DNA of 64,000 nucleotides from Desmodus rotundus (GCF_022682495.2 NC_071391.1:18451680-18515679), one strand, 5' to 3'; positions 1 through 11,094 are shown, counted from the stretch's first letter. The notes: generated by a model from the letters alone, not told the origin. Translations and numbers: made by a program.

Positions 1-111
1 ATTTCAACCATTTTTTAGCCATCATCAGAACAAAGGTGATGTTTCCTTTTAGGTACTCATTTTTTGAATTTAAATATTTTCTTAAGCTATAGGTACAACT
101 TCAGGAACTAT

Positions 112-310
112 TAACTAGGCACTGGGGTAAAAAGTGAGGACTATAAAGACATATAAAAAGTGTGCTTTGACCTCAAGGAGTGTGCTGGACAGTAATAAAT
201 ATGAATAAGTTCACAGAAAAATAAAGTAAAACATCATAAGTGCTATACTTTTAAAAGTCCCAAGAGTGTAGAGGAAGAGTGTCTGAGATAGAGTTAGTAG
301 CTCAAAAACC
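112..310 (-). repeat. L2 LINE 3' relic (antisense)
   Basis: The segment 'aggcactggggta...cctcaaggagtgtgctggacag...cataagtgctatac' reads as the reverse complement of the L2 3' end, which in sense carries 'gagctccttgagggcaggga' and 'agtgcctggcaca'. It is heavily diverged and has no coding potential. An open frame covering 211-561 on the minus strand is low-complexity and not a gene. Confidence 0.55.
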
Positions 311-341
311 TGAGAATATTTTCTCTGCGTTAACCTAAAAT

Positions 342-370
342 TAAAAAAAACAAAAAAAAACAAAAACAAA
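342..370. repeat. A-rich (CAAAAAA)n simple repeat
   Basis: Runs of seven to nine A separated by single C residues, directly downstream of the L2 relic. Low-complexity DNA; it may be the decayed tail of an old retroelement. Confidence 0.7.
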
Positions 371-1959
371 TGAGAGGCAACAAGTATGTATTTGGGATCA
401 AAGAATTGCAAATCTGGAAGCACAAAATCAAGATGAAGGCAATGTGTTTTTATGAGAAAAAGAAAGAAGAAACAATTTCTATTGGTGCTAACAAGCTGAG
501 CTGTTTTGGCTATACATGATTGGTTACTGAGTCTATCTTCAGATTGATAGCTCATAATCATCAGTCCTTGTGATTAGGATGTATGCTTTCTGCTGGCTTT
601 ACAAACAATTGTTTGCAGTGCTGGTTTTAACCCAGTCCAGAAATTCAAGGAAAAATATGTGCAAGGCAAGTTCCTTTGGAACGGCAGTTCCAACTTCATT
701 TTGAAATGATTTCATTTATGTCATTTTTCACACATGGGAGAAGAAATACCTTAAGCATTTAGCAGTTTTAACCATTTATAATAATATCATGGATCAGGTA
801 TGTGGGTATTTCCAGCTGGCTGAACAGAAAACACTACCTTGGAATTTTTATCATAGAGGAAATTGGTGGGGAGGGACTTGGGAGCAATGTAAACAATCTA
901 GGCAAACTAGACCAGATCATAAATTTGAGGATCAGTGAGACTTGGTTCACGACTACCTGTACTTTTTTTCCCTAAAATACCAATAAACAGTGTAACATAT
1001 ACACATGGGAAAGGCTAAAGTTGAGTCTGTGTAGCTTCCCTTTGATTTCTACTACTAGCTTATACCAGGCCCTCCAAATTTTGATGGTCTTGGCAGTGCA
1101 CGTGCAGTGATATGTTTGCAAAAAGTAAGCACCATTGCCTTTTTATACTCTTAGCAACTCTAGTAGCTAGAAATAACTTATTGCTCTGTTCAAGGCGTTA
1201 ATCCTCACATTCAGGAAGTCATGTCCCTTTAACCTTGAAATTTTCAAATGTCAATACATAGGAAACCTCCCCCTATCTCTGCCTATACACTAGGGCTGAG
1301 GTCTTAACATTTATTTCACACAGCATAACTCATAGAAAAAGATGGGAAAAGCATATGATTAGATATATGAAAGAATTCAAGAGGGAGTCCTGAAAGTTCA
1401 TAGACCTCTGAGTCTGACTCTGATCCCAAGAACACATAATTGTGCAATTATGTAAAAATGCATTCTACACTTAATGGCACAATTGCCATGTGGAGCGAAT
1501 ATATTGAAACAAGTAGAAACCACAAATTAAGAGGTAGTTTTAAAAATAAGAATATAATAAGTATTCATTTCTAATTTCAGCATGGAAACCTCATATTCTT
1601 TCAAAAGAATTAAATACGGCTTGTTCAACTAAACTAATATAAAATTGTACATATGAAAAATTAGAGATAATCAAAGAAGAGTAGTGAGACTAACTTATTC
1701 CACACATCCAATAAGACAATGGTGTTACCTATTTTTTTTTGCCCAAAATAAAAATAGCTTTTAGTTTTGTTTCACTTATACAGTCAATGGCACTCATTAA
1801 AATTTCATACAATATAACAACACTCTAAAGAAGAGAGACTATCTCAAATGGTAATATTAAAATATTGTTCAGTATTAATAATACTAAGACAATTATCCAT
1901 ATTTTATTACATCCTGCCATAGTTTCTATACACACTCACACACATATACATGCACCATG
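371..1959. other. Non-coding DNA, nothing recognised
   Basis: AT-rich DNA with no open frame of note and no repeat that I can name. A short palindrome (ataattg-tg-caattat) lies near 1436-1451. No splice-flanked exon or CpG cluster is visible. Confidence 0.5.
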
Positions 1960-2165
1960 CTATTTTATAGCCAGCTTCCTCCCTCAATTTCTTGTTGTAA
2001 ATATAGTTTCATGTCAGTAAATACATATGGAAGTAGCTTTGAATTTTAATGACTGCATTCATTTCATTGTGTAGATATATCATATTATCCAATTCTCCAT
2101 TCCATTAATTTAAATTGTTTTCAATTTTAAATATTATAATCACACTCAGTACATATTCTAAGAAA
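1960..2165 (-). repeat. Ancient L1/HAL1-type fragment (antisense)
   Basis: 'gactgcattcatttcattgt', then a degraded 'gtagatatatcatattatcc' and 'ttgttttcaattttaaatattataatcacactcagtacat', follow in order the antisense L1 ORF2 3' region (in younger copies 'tattccattgtgtaaatata' followed by 'ttgctattgtaa' and 'gctgctatgaacat'). Highly diverged with no open frame. Assignment to L1M or HAL1 is uncertain. Confidence 0.45.
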
Positions 2166-2721
2166 GCCATATAGTAAGTGTTTAATTGCACAAGTAAAAA
2201 AGCTCTGAGCTTGTATCAAAATTGTTAGCATGGCTGGGTGAGCGAATTCTAGATTGGGCTTGCAGGGATAATTTCCAGAAGCATACCATGGAATAGGACC
2301 ACCAGGGCAATAGCTGTCTTTCTCACAATCTGGAAAGCTGGCCACCAGGAATTAGTCCCTGCAACTCTTAATCTAAGAGGACAATGCCTTCCTTAGGATT
2401 TATAGACCATGAAACTTTGGCCCAAGTAAAGAACACTGAAGTTATCATCTTCAGAACGGGAAATGTGTTGCTGCATTCTCACCCTTCATTCCCAATACAG
2501 TTCTGCTGGGCTGTAATTCAAGTATCAGAGAGCTCTAGCACGGGAGATGTGGCCCAGAGCTTGGCCATACTGTAAGATTTGCATTGCTTTTATTCAAAAA
2601 CACTCAACAGGCATTTAATCTGTAAAAAATAGTCGTATTTGGTGTTTCTAAACTTTTTATTTTATTGCTGGTATATTACCATTAGGATCCTTGAAAATGT
2701 ACAGCCATTTCATATAACATT
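2166..2721. other. Non-coding DNA, nothing recognised
   Basis: About 550 bp between an ancient LINE relic and a SINE. Short opposing open frames (2127-2345 minus, 2384-2575 plus) lack homology that I recognise, an upstream promoter or splice context, and are taken as chance frames. Confidence 0.5.
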
Positions 2722-2932
2722 TTAAAAAATTAGGTTATTTATTTTTATTTTTAGAGAGAGAGGAAGGGAAGGAGAAAGAGAGGAACAGAAACATCAATGT
2801 GTGGTTGCCTCTCATGTCCCCCCACTGGAGACCTAACCTGCAACCCAGGCATGTGCCCCAATCAGGAATTGAACCTGTGAACTCCCGGCTTGCAGGCCCA
2901 CACTCACTCTACCAAGCCACACCAGCCAGGGC
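2722..2932 (-). repeat. VES-type bat SINE (antisense)
   Basis: Reverse-strand tRNA-derived SINE. The plus strand shows the A/T-rich tail, a purine tract with 'gagagagaggaaggg', the body 'caacccaggcatgtgcccc', the degraded B box 'ggaattgaacctgtgaac', and the head 'agccacaccagccagggc'. A 7-bp target-site duplication TAACATT flanks it (2715-2721 and 2933-2939), showing L1-mediated insertion. Length (~210 bp) is normal for the family. Confidence 0.93.
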
Positions 2933-2969
2933 TAACATTGTTAACTATGACAATAAAATATTTAATTAG

Positions 2970-3110
2970 ATAATATTGTCCCATAGTTTAGAGATGAGAA
3001 ATCTAAAACATGAAAGGCAGAATACAGGGCTGAGGTAACTACACTCTAGAAGTGAAATCATTGCTGCTCAGAAGACTAGATGTCAGTCCTTTTCTACTAC
3101 ATCCCCTTTT
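2970..3110 (-). repeat. MIR SINE relic (antisense)
   Basis: The pattern 'agatgagaaatctaaaacatgaaaggcag...gctgaggtaactacact' resembles the antisense MIR core ('agatgaggaaactgaggc...gttaagtaact'). Diverged ancient mammalian SINE with no function visible. Confidence 0.5.
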
Positions 3111-3264
3111 GTATAGAAAACTAACCTTAACTAAAAGGTTTTTTCTTTTTTAAGATCTCCTAGTTTTTGCTTCCTACTAAAGTTTTTACTTTGTGTTTTA
3201 CTTTTTTGTCCATCTCAAGATTGAGCATTTGGGATGATAATTTGTCTGCTAATAAAAGGAAAAT

Positions 3265-4328
3265 AATTTTGAACATGAATAGATATTTCTCCAAAGAGGG
3301 TGGCCAATAGACATATGAAAAGATGCTCAACATCACTAATCAACAGAGAAATGAAAGTTAAAACCACCATGAGATATCACCTTATACTTGTCAGAATGAC
3401 CATCATCAATAACTCCGTGAACAGCAGGTGTTGGTGAGGATGGAGAGAAAATGGAATGCTCATGCAATGTTGGTGGGAATGCAGATTGGTGCAGCCACTG
3501 TGGAAAGTAGTATGGAGTTTCCTCAAAAAATTTAAAATGGAACTGCCTTACGACCCACTGATTCCACTTCTGGGAATATATCTCAGAATCCCAAAACACT
3601 GATTTGTAAAACTATGTATACCCCTATGTTAACTGCAGCATTATTTACAATAGTTAACACATGAAAACAGCCCAGGTGTTCACAAATAAAGGAGTGGATT
3701 AAAAAATGGTGGTACATATACCATGGAATATTACTCAACCCTAAAAAATGAAATTTTACCATTTGAAAAAACATCAAAGGACCTAGGGGGTATTATGCTA
3801 AGTGAAATGCCAAACAGAGAAAGGCAAATGTCATAGCATTTCCCTCATACAGGATGGGGCAAAAGTAGGTTTACAGTTGTTCTTATGGAAAAGAATACAA
3901 TAATTTATAAATAATAATACAAGAATGAAGTTTCACATACCCACAACTATAACCTACTTTTGCCCCACGATGAGTGTGAAATCTAAGGAGCAAAACAAAT
4001 GAACAACAACAACAGAAAAGAACAGACAGAGAGAGATCAGACTAATCATTGCCAGAGGTTAAGGGTTTGGGGAGCTAGATGAAAACGGTGAAGAAGGGAT
4101 TAAGGTCTACAGATCGGTGGTCCCGAAGTGGTTATGGGGAGGTAAAGTACGGCATAGGGCATACAGTCAGTAATGTTGTAATGGCTATGCATGGTGCCAG
4201 GTGGGTACCTGAGAAAGCAGGCGATCGCTTTGTTAAAGTACGTGATTATCCATCCACTATGCTGTACACCTAAATCTATACATAAAATCATGTTGAATGC
4301 AAGCTGTAATTTAAAATAAAATTTAAAA
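3265..4328 (+). repeat. Old L1 3' end (sense), interrupted by a MITE
   Basis: Contains the C-terminal ORF2 landmark series: 'agatatttctccaaagagg', 'agatgctcaacatcact', 'gagatatcacctta', 'tggtgggaatgcagattggtgcagccac', 'tattatgctaagtgaaatg', then a 3' UTR ending near 'gctgtacacctaaat' and an A-rich tail. All frames are broken by stops and indels. More diverged than the copies at 12, 22 and 45 kb, so an older L1 lineage. A mariner MITE at 3850-3971 splits it. Confidence 0.9.
3850..3971. mobile_element. Non-autonomous mariner MITE
   Basis: About 120 bp with terminal inverted repeats: the left end 'caggatggggcaaaagtagg' is matched by the reverse complement of the right end 'cctacttttgccccac'; homology continues inward to 'acagttgt' / 'acaacta'. 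A TA dinucleotide precedes the left end (3848-3849), as expected for Tc1/mariner; the right TA has decayed. It sits in the L1 sequence 'ctcaTAtg', so the host L1 is older. It has no coding capacity and would have relied on transposase in trans. Confidence 0.88.
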
Positions 4329-5379
4329 ATGCAGTAATTGCAATTCTTAATTGAACAAAAGGTAAATTCTATTTCTCTAACTTTCCCACAGGTAAAACCT
4401 CAATTCTGCTTTACAGGGACAATTTACATGCCACTCGTTTCTAAGGATGTTTCAGAACAAACTTTTCCATAAAAATCACCTTTATCACTGAAGAGGCTCA
4501 GGTGGAAAAGACAAGAGTATGTTATTGGTTGTCGAAGTGCTGAGGTTATGCACTGCCATTGGTTTTAAGATGAAAAATCTCATTTTTCTGTTCCAACCAC
4601 ATGTTCTAAAGGAATGAGATGTCAAGGCTAGTCACTAAATCATGCTGTGACTTACTAATTTAGTAAGGCTGTTATTTGCCGCACACTAAGACAGGTAATT
4701 AGGAACACTTCTATGAGTAATTTTGAAATGTGACAACCCACTTGATAATCATCATCAGTGTATCTTTGGTCTCAGCAAATGGCAAAGAATCCCCTTGAGA
4801 CGTTCAATGTCACCCACTTCCATAGGCTGAGAACATGGCTTAATTATCTCTGACAAAATTATACCATGTTCAATCAAAACTGAACACTTGATGTATGTAC
4901 TGGAATCTAAGCTGCTCGGGTTTTCTGCCAATTGCTAGGCCCTAACCACACTACACTCGCCTTGAGCTTACACGTGTAAGCCAGTTTTGTCTTTTCAACA
5001 AGTGCACACCTTCTGTCACCTGTGCCTTATCCTTTCTTCTCTTCCCTACAGACCTACGTGAGTAAATCAAAGCTAGAGTCTGGGGAGTGCCGTGAAAGGC
5101 CTGTGATTATTTCACACCGACTAAGGGGCTAGCTAGCTCACACTCCTCGTACTCCCAAATGCTCTATGAGGTTCCAACTGTCGTGCCCCTTTCCCTTTTC
5201 TCATTTAAAAAACACATACTTCCTGGGATCAAGACTCTCCACAGTTCTTACTTTCTCTGTAGAACTATGTCTAACCCTTCTCCACCCCACTGCCCACCAC
5301 TGTGGCCTGCCCTGTCTAGCACTGGGGAAAGGGGACTTCCAACGTAGTCACCTTTCTCAGGCTCATCACGATGTATGAT
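4329..5379. other. Non-coding DNA, nothing recognised
   Basis: About 1 kb of mixed-composition DNA. Overlapping short frames at 5159-5378 lie in C/T-rich sequence running into an L2 relic and have no recognisable protein similarity. No repeat identified with confidence. Confidence 0.45.
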
Positions 5380-5500
5380 GGTTTGTTGTTCTGCTGTCCG
5401 TTCTTCCCACTGGAACGTGAGGTCCCTGTGGCGTGGGGTCGCCTTAGTAATCTTGTTCTAGTACAAGGCCAAGGTATAGCAAATGTTTAATTAATGTTAA
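5380..5500 (+). repeat. L2 LINE 3' relic (sense)
   Basis: 'cccactggaacgtgaggtcc', then a degraded 'ggggtcgccttagtaatctt' and 'caaatgtttaattaatgtt', follow the L2 3' terminal pattern ('cactagaatgtaagctcc...aaatatttgttgaatga'). Highly diverged. Confidence 0.55.
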
Positions 5501-6063
5501 CCTGAAGTAGCAACAAAAGCACTAACCCTTTTAATAAACTGGCCATTTAAATCCCTTTTTAATATAATTTAAATCATTTAAAATTTATCGTGACTTGTTT
5601 TATGGCCTAATTTATGATCTATCTTATAGAATATTCCATGTACACTGAGAAATATGTAGATTCTGCTCTAGTGGGTGGAATATTTGTTAGGTGTCTGTTA
5701 GAACTAGTTTGTTTGTAATGCTCAAATTGATTTTCCTGCTGATCATCTGTCCAGTTGTTCTATTACTTACTGAAAGTGAAGTATTGAAGTTTAACTACTA
5801 TTGTAGAATTATGTTTTTCCAATCAGTTCTGTTAGAATTCACTTCATGTTTTATGTCCTCTAACATCCATAGAATGAAATTTGTAATTAATAATAAAAAT
5901 GTGAAATACACTAGTATGGGAAATAAAACAATACATTTCTAAATAATAAATGGCTCATAAGGAATCACAAGGGAAATTATCAAATAATTTTAGGAGAATG
6001 AAAACAGAAACACAACTACCAATACTTACGAAATGAAGCAAAAGTAGATCAGATAGAAATGTG
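5501..6063. other. AT-rich non-coding DNA
   Basis: Roughly 560 bp of AT-rich sequence between an L2 relic and a SINE. An 83-codon open frame at 5691-5942 is AT-biased with no recognisable motif. I see no gene signal. Confidence 0.5.
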
Positions 6064-6084
6064 TTTTAAAAATTCCATTATTGA

Positions 6085-6292
6085 GCCCTTCCTGGTGTGG
6101 CTCAGTGGATTGAGGGCCAGTCTGTGAACCCGAAGGTAGCTGGTTCAATTCCCAATCTAGGGCATACACCTGAATTACAGGCCTGGTCCCCAGTGGGGGT
6201 GGGGGGGGGCGTGAGAGGCAACTACACATTGATGTTTTTCTCCCTCTCTTTCTCCCTCCCTTCCCCTTTCCAGAAATAAATAAATAAAATAT
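6085..6292 (+). repeat. VES-type bat SINE (sense)
   Basis: Head 'gcccttcctggtgtggctca', B-box-like 'ggttcaattcccaatctagg', pyrimidine-rich 3' part and an AAATAAATAAATAAAATA tail. It is flanked by a perfect 21-bp target-site duplication (6064-6084 and 6293-6313, beginning TTTTAAAAATTCC), so the insertion is fairly recent and the unoccupied site can be reconstructed exactly. A run of G at about 6197-6210 is a local expansion. Open frames inside it (6026-6364 minus, 6097-6279 plus) are shadows. Confidence 0.96.
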
Positions 6293-6484
6293 TTTTAAAA
6301 ATTCCATTATTGATTTGTCAATTTCTCTGGCATGAAAACATGTGTGTGTAAAAGCAAGTGACATACTAGTATGTATAAGAAGCTTCCACTGTGTTTTTCA
6401 GTTATTTTGGTCATGAAATTTATATCCTAGAGGGTGAAACTTAGAAAACAAAATAAATAGATAAGAAAATAATTTTAAAGTTTA

Positions 6485-6600
6485 TTATTTCTATTTTACA
6501 GATAAGAAATCAAGATTCAGGGAGTTTAAGTGACTAGCTCAAGTTCACCTAGCTAGGAAGCAGTTTGCTTTGATTTCATGTAGCCAGCAGCTTTCTTAAA
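6485..6600 (-). repeat. MIR SINE relic (antisense)
   Basis: 'ctattttacagataagaaatcaagattcaggg...aagtgactagctcaagttcacctagctag' matches the antisense MIR core ('attttacagatgaggaaactgaggc...gtcacacagctag'). One of the clearer MIR copies in the window. Confidence 0.75.
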
Positions 6601-7254
6601 GAAGACAGACCAGGTGAGGGTTTGGTGGTCACAGGCAGGTGAGGAATTAATGGCGGATATTTAGGACTCAAGGATTTCAGAATGAATGTGTGGGGGAAAT
6701 CTTTTCTTTAGGCAAAGTTAATCTTAGAAGGGAATCTATTTCCAGTTATGGCATTTCTGCCATTTTGCAGTAGTATTTTTGCAGAATATAAAAATGCCTA
6801 TTTCAGTGCCATGTGAGCATAACTTTATATAGAATGCGAAAGTGTGGGGTGAGGGAGGAAAGGCTTGCTGCTTTAGTACTGCAGCGCTGATGTGCTCTGG
6901 GTATGAGGCCTGTCCTCACAGATGAAAGGTGAAAACGAAACTCTTTGCAGAGTGAGGAGAAGATACAGTTGGTGGTCTCATCAGCTGCCCCTGCCCACAC
7001 AGGTGGTTGTATCCACCACCTGGTGTAACATTTACATCTGGCACCTTCTATCGGTGCTTCCTGGAGAGGTCTCAGAAGAGCCATAATTGTTGTCTGCTTT
7101 GGGTTCATCTCACCCAGTGCATTTATGAGAGATTTAACTTTGACAAAATGTTGATGATGGAGAATTGAGAGCAAATAACATGAAAAAAGATTTCTACTCT
7201 CCGTACGTTGGGAGAGCAAAGGCATGGCAATAACTATACTTGAGGCTTGGCTGT
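6601..7254. other. Non-repeat DNA with a chance open frame
   Basis: About 650 bp that I cannot assign to a repeat. The minus strand is open for 157 codons (6803-7276), the longest frame outside recognised transposons. Its start lies in a MIR SINE, it has no domain or signal that I recognise, and nothing suggests splicing or a promoter, so I treat it as non-coding. Confidence 0.4.
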
Positions 7255-7425
7255 GTTTCCTGGCTCTCTGCCACACTGTGTGATTGTGGGCATATTGCAG
7301 AATGCAAGTTACACCCCCTGTGACCCACTCAGTAAAATGGGAGAATAATGTTTTACTCAGGAGGGTTGAAGGAGAACCTGTAGTGCATGGATGCTTTCAG
7401 CTTTCAACAAGTATCAGCTTCTCTG
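7255..7425 (+). repeat. MIR SINE relic (sense)
   Basis: 'tgtgtgattgtgggcatatt', 'tgcaagttac', 'cagtaaaatgggagaataatg' and 'ggagggttgaaggag' correspond in order to the MIR landmarks (acttgggcaag, cagtttcctcatctgtaaaatggg, ggttgttgtgagg). Confidence 0.7.
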
Positions 7426-7652
7426 TTTAGAATTAAATCTATGACTTGGACCCTTCCTGTTTCCTCATAAGAAGGATTAACTATTATACCAAATGGCCAA
7501 AGAGTTAAAAGTAGGAATTTTTTCTTCCTTATCAGGTTATATAAGTGGGTACTGCCTTTCATTCTGATAGCACTAGTCTTCAGATATATTTACTGAATAG
7601 TAATAACCATTATTATTCTCATCTTAAGGAGTTTCCTTAAGATATTGTTAGT

Positions 7653-7879
7653 GAGCCCCGACCAGTGTGGCTCCGTTGGCTGGGTGTTGTCCTGCAAAGT
7701 GAAAGGTTGCCGGTTTGATTCCCTGTCAGGGCATGTGCCTGGGTTGCAGTTTTAATCCCTGGTCTGGGGAGTGTACAAGAGAGGTAATAGATTGATATCT
7801 CCCTCTCACATTTTCCCTCTTTTTCTCCATCCCTTCCCCTTTCTCTAAAACTAAATAAATTTAAAAAATCTTTGAAAAA
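7653..7879 (+). repeat. VES-type bat SINE (sense)
   Basis: Head 'gagccccgaccagtgtggct', 'ggtttgattccctgtcaggg', 'catgtgcctgggttgcag', C/T-rich tail and a terminal A-rich segment. An imperfect target-site duplication AAGATATT(G/C)TTA flanks it (7639-7652 and 7880-7894). More diverged than the 6.1 kb copy. Confidence 0.92.
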
Positions 7880-7896
7880 GAAGATATTCTTAACTA

Positions 7897-8285
7897 AGTA
7901 TAGTCATCCCTTGGTGCCATGGGTTGGTTCTAGAACCCCCATGGCTACCACAGTCCTTGGATGCTCAAGTCCCTTATATAAAATGATGCACTATTTACAT
8001 ATAACCCACACACATCCATACACACACACACATACACACATGTATATGTATATACATACATGGTTTAAATCATCTCTAGATTCCCTATGATACCTATGCA
8101 GTATAAATGCTATGTACATAGTTGCAGTACTGTATTGTTTAGGGAATAATGACAAGAAAAATAAAGCCTGTGCATGTCAGCACCGATGCAGCTGTCGTAG
8201 GCCTGACTGCACATAGTACGTGTCAGCAATGACATAACATGTTTTTGCCAAATATTTTTGATCCACAGTACAAGGCAGACTCAGA
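7897..8285. mobile_element. MER2/Tigger-like DNA transposon relic
   Basis: Starts at 'tatagtcatcccttggtgcc', then 'gatgctcaagtcccttatat', 'tttaaatcatctctagatt', 'actgtattgtttagggaata' and 'aaatatttttgatccacagt'. These are the ordered landmarks of the non-autonomous pogo/Tigger element MER2 as I remember it. A TA precedes the left end, consistent with the family's TA target. It has no coding capacity, and a CA/TA microsatellite has grown inside it. Confidence 0.78.
8007..8062. repeat. (CA)n/(TA)n microsatellite inside MER2-like element
   Basis: Alternating 'cacaca', 'tacacaca' and 'tgtatatgtatata' units. The expansion sits at the element's 'ataacccacacacatcc' segment, so it arose after the transposon inserted. 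Confidence 0.85.
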
Positions 8286-9290
8286 CCTGGCTTTCCCGGA
8301 AGACAACATTTCCTGCTGGAGAACTGAAATATGTCCAACCTTGACTCTCACCATCTCTCCACTTAAATGATCTCTACCAGTTGCCTATGAAGGCATTTTA
8401 GAAATACTCCGAGAGAATTTTGTGTTCATTACAATTCAAATGTCCCTTGACAGAATAATGCTTTGAATTGAGTGTTTTTATATCTTAAGGGTAAGTGAAT
8501 ACGACCTTTTTTCCTGAAGTCAGCTTTCAAGTTCCCAGTTTAGAGGGTGTTGTTAGGACAGTGGTTAACTACCGATTCAAATAAAAATCAAGGTTAACAG
8601 AACAGGAAGTCAAAGTCTGTTGAATCGGGTATAAAAGCAACTCTTCACAGCTCCTCACTAGGTCACAAAGTATGTTATAAGTAATTAGATGAGAAGAATA
8701 CAACAATTCTATATTTCCTGTTGCACTTTGAAAATATGACAGCAAAAACATCCAAAACAATATACACTCCCTAAGTTCAGTTAAGATGGAGAGGAAAGGG
8801 AAAAGAACATTCCGTTTCTTCCTCCATCAAATGCCTCAAATTATTACGTGGAATCAGTGCTAACGTATTCCCATTTTCACCTTAATTCACTTCCTAAATT
8901 GCATTGTCAGACTGGTTTCACTTTTTGTCAATCTGTTTGGTGTTACTCCTGGTTCTTTCATACTTCCTGAAAGTTGCCTATCTGAAAGAATAAAGAAAAT
9001 GAAAATACATTTTATAGACAAATTACGGTTGGCTAAATAGACAGTGGAAATATACTCTTAACATGCCCGTCTCTCCTAACAATGTTTTCTTGAAATGTGT
9101 TCGTTTTAAAGCCCCAAGTGGATTAAAAAAAAAAGCTTATAGAGTAAACATTAATGGAATAAAATGTGTTCTTTAAAATTTTCTGCTAATTTGTCAATAG
9201 ATCTTTATTTTACATAATGTAAATGAGTCCGCTTGTTAATCTCATGCTATAAATATTAACTTCTCTAATCACATTCTTCTTTTCCTGAAA
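8286..9290. other. Non-coding DNA, nothing recognised
   Basis: About 1 kb with no repeat that I can name and no open frame above about 63 codons. No exon-like or promoter-like signal is visible. Confidence 0.5.
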
Positions 9291-9292
9291 TA

Positions 9293-9485
9293 CAGGGTCT
9301 GGCACAAATAACGCCCCTTTTTATTACAAAATCATAAGCATGTACTTCTGTAAGATAACAATATCACATTCAAGCACACCATATGACATTTTAGGTGAAA
9401 TCTTCAGATTAAAACTATAAATTATTACACTCGTATTATTACCCCACCAACCACATCAAACCGGCATTACTCCTGCTGGGCCCTG
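9293..9485. mobile_element. TA-flanked MITE (Tc1/mariner-like)
   Basis: A 193-bp element with imperfect terminal inverted repeats: left 'cagggtctggcacaaataac', right end (reverse complement) 'cagggcccagcaggagtaat'. TA dinucleotides flank both ends (9291-9292 and 9486-9487), the mariner hallmark. There is no open frame. The internal sequence is unlike the 3.85 kb MITE, so this is a separate family whose autonomous partner is not present here. Confidence 0.82.
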
Positions 9486-9487
9486 TA

Positions 9488-10899
9488 TGTAACAATGGGT
9501 GAGACAGCTCCAGAGACCGCTTCTCCGCAGTTCTTACAGAAGGTGATAAACACCTATGACTTTCTGACTAGTGGCTGAGTGGGGGTTTTTAATCTGTGTT
9601 TTACATTTTCGATAAGATAAAAATAAGATAGAAAAGAAGACAGTTATGCCAGGCACATGCATGCCCTGTTGGCGTGCAGAGTCCTGTGTTTTTGTAATGG
9701 AACAATAGACCTCAGCCATCTAAGGAACACGCTGCTGACCAGATAACAGCCATCCACAGGAACTAGTGAAAACATTCTTTAAGAGCCACAAAATCCTGGA
9801 CTCCAGGCGTGCAGTGGTGGGATGTGCTGAGTGTATGCCACAATGAGACCTCCTAGGCTAGGCTCAGAAAGAACACTGTAACGTGCCCTCCACCGTTCCC
9901 CTTCCTGCTGCACTCCTTTCTCCTGCTCATCAGGCAGTGGGTCTGCTCTGAGTCTGCCGACTTTTTGAAGTCAGTTTAATGAGCTTTTGAGTCAGTTGGT
10001 TCAGGACTGATAATTCTCCATTTCCATGAGGATTATATTCACTACCAAATAGAACAAGATGCAGGAACTAGAGTTTTACTTTCAAATCTGTCTCTTGAAA
10101 AAAGTCACAACAGGACGTAGCAGATGTGGCATTTGTGATATTGGTATCTCGGTGGCACTGTCTATTGCGTGAGGTTTTTATCACGGTTGGGACTGAAAGA
10201 GTACAAAGTCATACTTGTAGCACAGAATGAATGCCTCTCTGTGGTTTAAAGAAACCATGAAACCCCTTCTTATAACAGGAAAAAAAGGTTTTGCTTGGAT
10301 GGAACCGAATGTTAACAGATGACAAAACCACACCAGGAACTGAATGGCCCAGTGGGAAGCTCAGTGAGTTGCGCCCTCCCCTTTTTTCTGAGATCTAGAT
10401 AAGGTTGTCTACCATATAAACATACCTCTGCGAGCCTTAACACCTCCAGCAATCTAATAAACTTCTTCAACATAGCCTTGCCCAGTAGCCATTCCCATTT
10501 ATCCCCATGTTGTATTTCATCAGTTCTGCATGAATTCTTTATGTGCGTGCTTTGGGGGTGAGGATACTTATGAGGGGAATGGAAATGTTGTAAACATTTC
10601 AAAATTTTCATTGCTGTCTAAACATCTTTGTTTCTAGTATTCATTCTCTTAAACATAATGGTTTCTGAGGCACTCATGGCATTTCACACATTATTCTTTC
10701 TTGGTAGAACGTCCCATTTAGCACATGTGTATCAATATGGCAAAGTCACATATCGTTGAAACTGCTTTCTCTGCCAGACTTGCTGCATCAGACTGACTAG
10801 ACCCACCACACATGTTTCTATTGAGCTCTATTACAGTTTTATCACAATACATCATAGATTATGAATTTTTTTTAAAAAACTTCTTATGGATTATTTTAT
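9488..10899. other. Non-coding DNA, nothing recognised
   Basis: About 1.4 kb, slightly GC-richer around 9720-9960. A 99-codon minus frame at 10312-10611 has no recognisable motif. No repeat assignment made. Confidence 0.45.
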
Positions 10900-10978
10900 T
10901 CATTCTTGTATGTCTGGTACATAGTACAGTATCTGGCAAAGAGTAGGAGCTCAAAAAATTGCTATTGAAGTGAATTGA
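10900..10978 (+). repeat. L2 3' terminal fragment (sense)
   Basis: 'tctggtacatagtacagtat', then 'agtaggagctcaaaaaattg' and 'ttgaagtgaattga', mirror the L2 3' end 'gcctggcacatagtaggtgctcaataaat...tgaatga'. Short and diverged. Confidence 0.5.
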
Positions 10979-11094
10979 GCAGAGGAATGATGATGAGATA
11001 ATCCACTGGACACATCTGAAACTGTTAAAGGACTAATAATAATTATTGCATTATAGTACCAGACTGGTTTTCTGTCCCATATGGTTATTTGTTT

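Noticed and set aside
6803..7276. 157-codon minus-strand open frame outside recognised transposons
   Set aside because: No recognisable domain, start codon in a MIR SINE, no promoter or splice context; length is compatible with chance in a 64 kb window.
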